A program made the translations under genes and the position numbers. A model generated the notes under the pieces. The model had not been told where the DNA came from. It made no database searches and was given only the letters and a program-made list of their open reading frames with translations. Below, piece by piece: positions 1 through 6,453 of a stretch of 11,697 nt of DNA. The stretch is from assembly GCA_903911165.1 (NCBI GenBank), contig CAIWCQ010000253.1:1-11697 (forward strand), given 5' to 3'. Origin of the DNA: an uncultured Actinomycetes bacterium (GTDB taxonomy: Bacteria; Actinomycetota; Actinomycetes; Mycobacteriales; Mycobacteriaceae). Every line of letters begins with the position of its first letter. Position 1 is the first letter of the stretch.

Positions 1-723
1 ATCAACGACAAGCGCGGGCAGGCCTATCCGCTGATGAGCCGGATGGTCGAACTCGGCTGGATCTGCGTGCCGATCAATTACAGCCGCAGCCCTCGGTCGG
101 CGTGGCCGGCCCACATCACCGATGTCAAGCGGGCGATCGCCTGGGTTCGCGCCAACATCGCCGACTACGGCGGCGACCCGGACTTCATCGCCATCACCGG
201 AGGCTCCGCTGGCGGCCACCTGACCTCACTTGCCGCTCTGACGTCCGGCGATGACCGCCTGCAGCCGGGTTTTGAAGACGCCGACACCAGCGTGCAGGCG
301 GCCGTGCCCTACTACGGGGTCTACGACTTGACCGAGTTCGAGTCCATGCACGAGTTGATGCGGCCGCTCCTGGAACACCTGGTGATGCAGGCCCGATTCG
401 ACGAGAACCGGCAGTTGTTCACCGACGCCTCGCCGATTTCCCGGGTACACCGCAATGCGCCCCCGTTTTTCGTCCTGCACGGCGAGAACGATGACGTGGT
501 GCCGAATTCACAGGCTCGGGCGTTCACCGGAGCGCTGCGCGACGCGGGTGCCCGCACGGTGTCCTATGCCGAGATCCCCAACGCTCACCACGCCTTCGAC
601 GCCATCGGCACCCTGCGGTGTCAGGTGACAGCGGAGGCGGTCGCCAGTTTCCTTGGAATCGTCTACGGGCGTCATATCGCGGCGCGCGGCAGGCGCCGGA
701 GGACGGCCCGCACGGCGGGGTGA
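1..723 (+). CDS. lipQ: LipQ-like carboxylesterase, alpha/beta-hydrolase fold (5' end missing)
   Basis: The reading frame is open from base 1, so the N-terminus lies outside the window; 240 codons and a TGA stop at 721-723 remain. It resembles the hormone-sensitive-lipase/BD-FAE type of alpha/beta hydrolases, which cleave carboxylic esters. The nucleophile elbow is GGSAGG, with Ser69 of the fragment as the nucleophile (bases 205-207). The acid is probably Asp164 in HGENDD and the base His197 in NAHHAF, so the triad is complete. The oxyanion-hole HGG motif expected just upstream is not in the window. The C-terminus ends in an unusual Arg-rich stretch (residues about 223-240). The symbol rests on synteny: lipQ (Rv2485c) sits beside the same WS/DGAT gene in M. 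tuberculosis. The family is secure; the substrate is unknown and the exact symbol is less certain. Confidence 0.85.
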   Translation: MNDKRGQAYPLMSRMVELGWICVPINYSRSPRSAWPAHITDVKRAIAWVRANIADYGGDPDFIAITGGSAGGHLTSLAALTSGDDRLQPGFEDADTSVQAAVPYYGVYDLTEFESMHELMRPLLEHLVMQARFDENRQLFTDASPISRVHRNAPPFFVLHGENDDVVPNSQARAFTGALRDAGARTVSYAEIPNAHHAFDAIGTLRCQVTAEAVASFLGIVYGRHIAARGRRRRTARTAG

Positions 724-831
724 GCCGCAACGGGTCGGATATTCGACTCCGCAGGCGCTTCAGTCGGACTAGCCTGGTGAAACGACGATTACGTCGAACC
801 ACAGGGGGTCCGGACCGATGAGGAGGCGTCG
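724..831 (+). promoter_or_regulatory. Leader of the acyltransferase operon, with two inverted repeats and a strong SD site
   Basis: This 108-base gap separates the hydrolase stop from the next ATG. It holds CGACG-ATTA-CGTCG (783-796), a 5-bp hairpin, and the perfect 10-base palindrome GGTCCGGACC (807-816). A full Shine-Dalgarno AGGAGG lies at 821-826, five bases before the ATG at 832. TAGCCT (770-775) fits the loose mycobacterial -10 pattern TAnnnT, but no good -35 hexamer lies at the right distance, so a promoter here is only a guess. The inverted repeats could be an operator, a weak terminator for the upstream gene, or mRNA structure near the ribosome site. Confidence 0.4.
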
Positions 832-2316
832 ATGAGCGGGCCTGCGGACGCCACCGGCCCGTCATCGCAACTCGGCGCCTTCGATCTGCTGATGCATCGC
901 GGCGAAGCGAACCCGAGGACGCGATCCGGCATCATGGCACTTGAAATCCTCGAGTCGACCCCGGATTGGGAGCGACTTCGCACGCGATTCGACAACGCCT
1001 CCCGCAAGGTGCCGCGACTGCGCCAGAAAGTCGTTATGCCGACGCTGCCGACGGGTCCGGCCCGCTGGGTTATCGATCCCGATTTCAACCTCGACTTTCA
1101 TGTTCGTCGGGTGCGGGTGCCCGAGCCGGGCACACTTCGCGAGGTTCTCGACCTTGCCGAGGTGATGCTGCAGTCGCCGCTGGACATCTCCCGGCCGCTG
1201 TGGACGGCCACCCTCGTCGAGGGCCTCAAGGGCGGTAGGGCGGCCACCCTGCTGCATCTGAGCCATGCCGTCACCGATGGCGTCGGTGCGGCCACCATGT
1301 TCGCCGAGATCTACGACCTCGAGCGCGATCCGCCGACCAAACCCCCGCCGCCGATGCCGGTACCCCAGGACATCAGCCCCAACGACCTGATGCGCGAAGG
1401 CCTCAACTCCCTCCCCGGAGTGCTCGTCGGTGGATTCGTCGAGACCGTCTCCGGCGGACTCGGCCTGTTCGGGCGAATGGCCCGCAGTCCGGGTTCGGCA
1501 TTGATCGGTGCGATCGACTACGCACGCTCCGGGCGCCGGATGGTGCGCCGGGCCGCCGAGCCATCGCCGCTGTTGCGCCGCCGCAGCCTGTCCACCCGCA
1601 CCGAGGCCATTGAGATGACGCTGCGCGACCTACACCGGGCCGCGAAGGCCGCGGAGGGCTCCATTAATGACGCCTACCTGGCCGGGTTGTGTGGTGCGCT
1701 GAGGCTCTACCACGAGGCACTCGGTGTCCCGATCAACTCACTCCCGATGGCGGTGCCGGTCAACCTGCGCGCGGAGGCCGATCCCGCCGGCGGTAATCGC
1801 TTCGCCGGGGTGAATCTGGCCGCCCCGATCGGTGTGGCCGACCCGGCGGTTCGCATCCAGAAGATTCGCAAGCAGATGATCCAGCGCCGCGAAGAAGCGG
1901 CGATCGACATGATCGGGGCCGTCGCGCCACTGCTCGCGCTGCTGCCAGACGCTGCGCTCGAGGCGGTGAGCGGCTCCCTGGTGGCCTCGGACGTCCAGGC
2001 CAGTAACGTTCCCAACTATCCCGGTGACACCTATATTGCTGGTGCGAAAGTGTTGCGGCAGTACGGAATCGGCCCGCTGCCCGGTGTCGCGATGATGGCG
2101 GTGCTGATCTCGCGAGGCGGCTTTGCGACCATCACCGCGCGCTACGACCGCGCTGCAATCGCTCACCCTGAGCTTTTTGCGCAATGCCTGAGGCAGGGTT
2201 TCGACGAGGTGCTGGCCCTAGCCGCGGACCCACGACCGCAGGTGGTTCCCGCATCGTTCCCCGACCATGAGGAGCGAGGCGTCAAATCGATGAACGGATC
2301 GGTGGCCTATTCATGA
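832..2316 (+). CDS. WS/DGAT-family O-acyltransferase (wax ester synthase / diacylglycerol acyltransferase), Rv2484c-like
   Basis: The product has 494 residues, normal for bacterial WS/DGAT (Tgs) proteins, which transfer acyl-CoA to diacylglycerol or fatty alcohols at the membrane or on lipid inclusions. The N-terminal half has the family pattern: LGAFDLLMHRGE near residues 14-25, PLWTATLVEGL (122-132) and the active-site motif read as SHAVTDG (144-150). The usual motif is HHxxxDG; here the first His is Ser144, while the second His (His145), taken as the general base in the CoA-dependent acyltransferase superfamily, is kept, as are Asp149 and Gly150. The C-terminal half carries ND (279-280), PVNLR (309-313) and SNVPNYPGD (391-399). 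The start is fixed by AGGAGG at 821-826. The stop overlaps the plsC start as ATGA (2313-2316). Synteny matches Rv2484c. Substrate preference cannot be read from the sequence. Confidence 0.92.
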   Translation: MSGPADATGPSSQLGAFDLLMHRGEANPRTRSGIMALEILESTPDWERLRTRFDNASRKVPRLRQKVVMPTLPTGPARWVIDPDFNLDFHVRRVRVPEPGTLREVLDLAEVMLQSPLDISRPLWTATLVEGLKGGRAATLLHLSHAVTDGVGAATMFAEIYDLERDPPTKPPPPMPVPQDISPNDLMREGLNSLPGVLVGGFVETVSGGLGLFGRMARSPGSALIGAIDYARSGRRMVRRAAEPSPLLRRRSLSTRTEAIEMTLRDLHRAAKAAEGSINDAYLAGLCGALRLYHEALGVPINSLPMAVPVNLRAEADPAGGNRFAGVNLAAPIGVADPAVRIQKIRKQMIQRREEAAIDMIGAVAPLLALLPDAALEAVSGSLVASDVQASNVPNYPGDTYIAGAKVLRQYGIGPLPGVAMMAVLISRGGFATITARYDRAAIAHPELFAQCLRQGFDEVLALAADPRPQVVPASFPDHEERGVKSMNGSVAYS

Positions 2317-4052
2317 GCAGCGGCAACTCTTCCCGAAAAGCCAGACTCCCCGGCTCGGTGGCCGAAGTGATGGCCAGCCCGTCCGGGCCCAAGATCGGTG
2401 CATTCTTCGACCTCGACGGCACGCTGGTCGCGGGGTTCACCGCCGTCATCCTCACCCGGGAGCGGTTCCGCAGCCGCGACATGGGCGTCGGGGAATTGAT
2501 CAGCCTGATCGCCACCGGCCTCGAACATCAGTTGGGGCGATTGGAGTTTGAGCAACTCATCGGCCGGGCCACCGAGGCCCTGCGTGGCCGCTCGCTATCG
2601 GACCTCCAGCAGATTGGTGAACGCCTTTTCGCCGAGAAGATCGAGAAGCGCATCTACCCGGAGATGCGCGACCTGGTCCAGGCCCACATGGCACGCGGCC
2701 ACACGGTGGCGCTCAGTTCGTCGGCCCTGACTATTCAGGTGGAACCCGTTGCACGGTATCTAGGAATCCCCGACATTCTGACTAACCGGTTCGAGGTTGA
2801 CGACGACGGCACGCTCACCGGCAAGGTGGTGCGTCCGATCCTCTGGGGTCCGGGCAAGGCCGACGCCGTTCAGCAATTCGCCGCGGCGCACGACATTGAA
2901 CTCCAAGACAGTTACTTCTACGCCGACGGCAACGAGGACGTGGCGCTGATGTATCTGGTCGGCAACCCTCGACCGACCAACCCCGGGGACAAAATGGCGG
3001 AGGTGGCGCGCAAACGCGGCTGGCCGATCCTGGAGTTTTCCAGCCGGGGCAGTGGCGGACTGATGGGGCAGGTTCGGACCCTGCTTGGCGTGGGATCGGC
3101 GGTGCCGGCCGCATACTCGGCCGTCGGCTGGGGCCTGCTGACCCGCAGTCGTCGTCGTGGAATCAACGTTTTCACCACCGCCTTTCCGCAACTTCTCCTG
3201 GCTGCCAACGGCGTGTCCCTGAAAGTGCTGGGCCAGGAGAACCTCACCAAGAAGCGGCCGGCGGTGTTCATCTTCAACCACCGCAACAACTTCGATCCGG
3301 TGATCGTCGCCGCGTTGGTCAAGGACAACTGGACCGGCATAGGCAAGAAGGAACTTGAGAGTGATCCCATTGTCGGCACTCTGGGCAAGCTGCTGGACAC
3401 CGTGTTCATCGACCGGGAGGATCCCAAAGCGGCCGTCGAGTCGCTTCGGCAGGCGGAAGATCTTGCTAAAAAGGGCCTCTCGGTCGTCATCGCGCCGGAG
3501 GGCACGCGACTCGACACCCGGTCGGTAGGCCCCTTCAAGAAGGGGCCGTTCCGGCTCGCAATGTCGGCCGGTGTACCAATCGTGCCGATCGTCATTCGCA
3601 ACGCCGAGGTGATCTCCGCGCGCGATTCTTCGACCCTGCACCCGGGAACAGTCGATGTCGTTGTCTACCCGCCGATTTCGCTCGACGACTGGACCCTCGA
3701 TGACTTGCCCGAGCGGATTGCCGAGGTCCGCCAGATTTTTGTCGACACCCTCAAGGACTGGCCGGTCGGCGAGCTGCCCGCGGTGAGTCTGTACTCGTCT
3801 CGCCCACCTGCTAAGAAGTCACCTGCCAAGAGGGCGCCGGCCAAGAAGGCGCCTGCCAAGAAGGCGCCCGCTAAGAAGGTGCCTGCCAAGAAGGTGCCTG
3901 CCAAGAAGGTGCCTGCCAAGAAGGTGTCCCCAGTGAAGGTGCCCGCCAAAAAGGTGCCCCCCCAAAAGGTGTCCCCCCAAAAGGTGTCCCCAGTGAAGGT
4001 GTCCGCCAAGAAGGCGGCGCCCGAAATGCCCCGAGTGAAGGGCCGCAAATGA
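2313..4052 (+). CDS. plsC: PlsC: HAD-IB phosphatase domain fused to 1-acylglycerol-3-phosphate acyltransferase, with Lys-rich repeat tail
   Basis: The 579-residue protein has three parts. Residues about 28-245 form a HAD-IB phosphatase-like domain with FFDLDGTLV (Asp33 nucleophile, Asp35 acid), SSS at 135-137, Lys182 and YADGNED (Asp205, Asp209). Residues about 262-300 are hydrophobic and probably membrane-associated. Residues about 300-490 form a PlsC acyltransferase: NHRNNFD (His323, Asp328; HX4D), FIDRED (365-370), APEGTR (394-399) and [10 protein letters not shown] (421-430). This domain acylates lysophosphatidic acid to phosphatidic acid. Residues 498-567 are pentad repeats of the xPAKK kind. 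The length and domain order match Rv2483c of M. tuberculosis. The start overlaps the upstream stop (ATGA), with GGTGG at 2301-2305; Met20 (base 2370) is an alternative. The HAD substrate is unknown; older annotations suggest phosphoserine, but the operon suggests a phospholipid. Confidence 0.93.
   Translation: MSSGNSSRKARLPGSVAEVMASPSGPKIGAFFDLDGTLVAGFTAVILTRERFRSRDMGVGELISLIATGLEHQLGRLEFEQLIGRATEALRGRSLSDLQQIGERLFAEKIEKRIYPEMRDLVQAHMARGHTVALSSSALTIQVEPVARYLGIPDILTNRFEVDDDGTLTGKVVRPILWGPGKADAVQQFAAAHDIELQDSYFYADGNEDVALMYLVGNPRPTNPGDKMAEVARKRGWPILEFSSRGSGGLMGQVRTLLGVGSAVPAAYSAVGWGLLTRSRRRGINVFTTAFPQLLLAANGVSLKVLGQENLTKKRPAVFIFNHRNNFDPVIVAALVKDNWTGIGKKELESDPIVGTLGKLLDTVFIDREDPKAAVESLRQAEDLAKKGLSVVIAPEGTRLDTRSVGPFKKGPFRLAMSAGVPIVPIVIRNAEVISARDSSTLHPGTVDVVVYPPISLDDWTLDDLPERIAEVRQIFVDTLKDWPVGELPAVSLYSSRPPAKKSPAKRAPAKKAPAKKAPAKKVPAKKVPAKKVPAKKVSPVKVPAKKVPPQKVSPQKVSPVKVSAKKAAPEMPRVKGRK
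3528..3547 (+). other. Perfect 8-bp intragenic hairpin in plsC
   Basis: GGCCCCTT (3528-3535) and AAGGGGCC (3540-3547) are exact inverse complements around the loop CAAG. They lie inside codons for the peptide GPFKKGPF in the acyltransferase domain. The symmetry may simply come from the repeated GPF peptide and codon choice, but the stem would be very stable in RNA. No T-run follows, so I do not call it a terminator. Confidence 0.5.
3804..4013 (+). repeat. 14 x 15-bp in-frame tandem repeat encoding the PlsC Lys/Pro tail
   Basis: Fourteen consecutive 15-base units encode the pentads [15 protein letters not shown] x3, VPAKK x3, [25 protein letters not shown] and VSAKK (residues 498-567). The unit GTGCCTGCCAAGAAG is repeated exactly three times at 3879-3893, 3894-3908 and 3909-3923. 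GTGTCCCCAGTGAAG occurs exactly at 3924-3938 and 3984-3998. The tail is strongly basic and probably disordered. It looks like the Lys-rich C-termini of mycobacterial HupB and HBHA, which bind nucleic acid or heparin and acidic surfaces. All units are multiples of three, so copy-number change keeps the frame. Confidence 0.95.
4037..4042 (+). promoter_or_regulatory. Ribosome binding site favouring the first plsB2 start
   Basis: GAAGGG lies six bases before the ATG at 4049, inside the end of plsC. The alternative in-frame ATG at 4088 has no comparable purine tract upstream. This, and the ATGA overlap with the plsC stop, support 4049 as the start. Confidence 0.6.
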
Positions 4053-6415
4053 ACGCTTCCGGCTACCCCAACGCTTCTGGTTACCCCATGGACTTCAGCA
4101 CTACCGACGACGCGTTGGTGCTGGCGTCGGTGTCGTCGAAGGCGGAGTCAAACCTCCTCGACGAGTGGTTGCGGACACAGCGTCGCGCTCATCCCGACGC
4201 CAGGGTCGAGGTACTTCGACTGCCGCACGAGGGTCCGCCGCCTCAGCTCATCGCCAGGCTCATCGATGAACTTGAGGCCGGCGAAGATCGCAGCGTGGTG
4301 CCGGTGCGGGTGTTCTGGGTTCCCGGCGGGCTGCCAACCCGCGTCAAGCTGGTGGGCCTGATCTCCGGCCGAGACACCTATCGGCCGCCGGAGGCATTGC
4401 AGCGCGCGATCCTGCGCAAGAATCCCTCCCGGGCTCGCGTCGTCGCCGGTGAGCCGGCCAAGGTCTCGGAGTTGCGTCAGCAGTGGCGCGAGAAGACCGT
4501 CGGCGGCACCCCCGCGGACTTCGCGCGATTCGTCCTGCGGCGCGCGACCCTGGCGATCGAGCGCATCGAATTGGGTTTACTCGGGCCGGAATACAAATCC
4601 CCACGACTGATGACCGATGAGTTGCTGGCGTCCTCGCGGTTCATGGCGGGCATCGAGGGCATTCCCGGGGCAAGCCCCGAAAAGGCCCAGGCGATGCTCG
4701 ACGAACTCGCCACCGGCTGGAGCAGGTTCTCCGTCGATCTGATTCCCAATATCGGCCGAGCCATCTTCAGCAGGGGCTTCGACCCGCGAATCGACTACGA
4801 CTCGCCCCAGATCGAGTCGATGCGCCGTGCCCTGGATGACCATCCCGCAGTGTTGCTGTGGTCGCATCGGTCCTATCTGGACGGCGTGATCGTTCCGGTG
4901 GCGATGCAGGAGAACAAGTTACCTCCGGCGCACACGTTCGCGGGAATCAATCTGTCCTTCGGCTTCATGGGTCCGCTCATGCGCCGATCGGGCGTGATCT
5001 TTCTACGGCGAAAACTCGACGACCCGCTGTACAAATACGTTCTGCGTCAGTTTGTCGGCTACATCGTGGAAAAGCGGTTCAACCTCAGCTGGGCGATTGA
5101 GGGCACCCGGTCGCGGACCGGAAAGATGTTGCCGCCCAAGCTCGGTCTGCTTTCTTACGTCGCCGGCGCCTACCTTGACGGGCGCAGTGAGGATATTCTT
5201 CTGCAGCCGGTGTCGATCAGCTTTGATCAACTCCACGAGACGACCGAGTACGCCGCGTACGCCCGGGGCGGAGAGAAGATTCCCGAGGGTGCGAAGTGGC
5301 TTTACAACTTCGTCAAGGCCCAGGGCGAGCGGAACTACGGCAAGATTTACGTGCGTTTCCCGGCCGCGGTGTCGATGCGGGAATACCTCGGTGAGCCGGA
5401 TGGCACGCTTGCCGAAGATCCAGCCGCAAAGCGGCTTGCGATGCAGAAGATGGCCTTCGAGGTGGCCTGGCGAATCCTGCGGGCGACCCCGATCAACGCC
5501 ACGGCGCTGGCATCGACGGTCCTGCTGGCCACCCGCGGCCGGGCGTTGACCCTGCAGCAGTTGCATCACACGCTGCAGGACTCCCTGGATCATCTTCAGC
5601 GCAAGAAGACCCCGATGACCAACAGTGCGCTTCGGCTGCGCTCCACCGAAGGCGTGCGTGCCGCCGTCGATGCGTTGTCCAGCGGCCATCCGGTCACCCG
5701 GGTCGACGGTGGCCACGAACCGGTGTGGCAGATAGCCCCCGAACACGAACTCGAGGCGGCGTTCTACCGAAACTCCCTGATTCACGCGTTCCTGGAGACC
5801 TCGATCGTCGAGATGGCCCTGGTGCACGCCGCGCGGGCTGCGGAAGGCGAACGGGTGGATGCATTCTGGGCGCAGGCCATGCGTTTGCGGTCGCTGCTGA
5901 AGTTCGATTTTTACTTCGCCGACTCGACGACGTTCCGGGCCAACATCGCCGAGGAACTCGGATGGATCGACGGCTGGGAGTCCCAACTCGACGCCGGTCC
6001 CGACGCCGTCGACACCCTGTTGCGGGCCAAGCGGCCGCTGATGGCCAACGCCATGCTGCGGCCGTTCTTCGAGGCGTATGAGATCGTCGCGGATGTGCTC
6101 TGTGGCGCACCTGCAGACATCGACGACAAGGAACTGACAACAATGGCCCTTGGCGTTGGGAGCCAGTACTCGGCCCAGGGTTTGGTGAGCAGCGCGGAGA
6201 GTGTCTCGGCGTTGCTGTTCGCCACCGGCAGGCAGGTGGCCGCCGACCAGAAACTGCTCGGGTCGTCGGCGATCGGCGCGACGGCCGATCTAGGTGAGCG
6301 TCGACGGGCGTTTCTCGCCGAGTTGCGCGACATCATCACCGACATGGACCGGATCTATCAACTCTCGCGCGACCAGTTCTACGCCCGTGAGGCCACGCTG
6401 CACTCGGCCCGCTGA
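4049..6415 (+). CDS. plsB2: PlsB2, glycerol-3-phosphate acyltransferase
   Basis: The product has 788 residues and closely resembles M. tuberculosis PlsB2 (Rv2482c, about 789 residues). PlsB enzymes are membrane-associated and carry out the first acylation of glycerol-3-phosphate from acyl-CoA, feeding phospholipid and triacylglycerol synthesis. The acyltransferase motifs are present: SHRSYLDG (His273, Asp278; HX4D), GVIFLRR (315-321), [10 protein letters not shown] (350-359, the glycerol-phosphate binding block) and a later [11 protein letters not shown] block. The long C-terminal region, about 400 residues and mostly helical in character, is normal for PlsB. The start overlaps the plsC stop as ATGA (4049-4052). 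The first 13 residues contain a tandem NASGYP duplication not expected in the family; Met14 (base 4088) is the alternative start. Two rare TTA leucine codons occur at 4577 and 4919. The gene is intact. Confidence 0.95.
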   Translation: MNASGYPNASGYPMDFSTTDDALVLASVSSKAESNLLDEWLRTQRRAHPDARVEVLRLPHEGPPPQLIARLIDELEAGEDRSVVPVRVFWVPGGLPTRVKLVGLISGRDTYRPPEALQRAILRKNPSRARVVAGEPAKVSELRQQWREKTVGGTPADFARFVLRRATLAIERIELGLLGPEYKSPRLMTDELLASSRFMAGIEGIPGASPEKAQAMLDELATGWSRFSVDLIPNIGRAIFSRGFDPRIDYDSPQIESMRRALDDHPAVLLWSHRSYLDGVIVPVAMQENKLPPAHTFAGINLSFGFMGPLMRRSGVIFLRRKLDDPLYKYVLRQFVGYIVEKRFNLSWAIEGTRSRTGKMLPPKLGLLSYVAGAYLDGRSEDILLQPVSISFDQLHETTEYAAYARGGEKIPEGAKWLYNFVKAQGERNYGKIYVRFPAAVSMREYLGEPDGTLAEDPAAKRLAMQKMAFEVAWRILRATPINATALASTVLLATRGRALTLQQLHHTLQDSLDHLQRKKTPMTNSALRLRSTEGVRAAVDALSSGHPVTRVDGGHEPVWQIAPEHELEAAFYRNSLIHAFLETSIVEMALVHAARAAEGERVDAFWAQAMRLRSLLKFDFYFADSTTFRANIAEELGWIDGWESQLDAGPDAVDTLLRAKRPLMANAMLRPFFEAYEIVADVLCGAPADIDDKELTTMALGVGSQYSAQGLVSSAESVSALLFATGRQVAADQKLLGSSAIGATADLGERRRAFLAELRDIITDMDRIYQLSRDQFYAREATLHSAR
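4052..4087 (+). repeat. 18-bp tandem duplication at the plsB2 N-terminus
   Basis: Two adjacent 18-base units (4052-4069 and 4070-4087) both encode NASGYP. They differ at only two third-codon positions (TCC/TCT and GGC/GGT). The pair fills exactly the space between the two candidate start codons at 4049 and 4088. Confidence 0.95.
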
Positions 6416-6453
6416 TTCCGCTGTCCGCTCCACGGGTTTACGCGGTCGGCTCG

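Noticed and set aside
3665..4048. An antisense frame with a striking repeated FLAGT-like peptide.
   Set aside because: It is the complement of the plsC 15-base repeats, so the periodicity is inherited. No start context or family supports it.
6388..6415. Possible -1 frameshift fusion of PlsB2 to the CopD-CtaG frame, which is open from 6391.
   Set aside because: No slippery heptamer is visible in the overlap, and both proteins have normal family ends.
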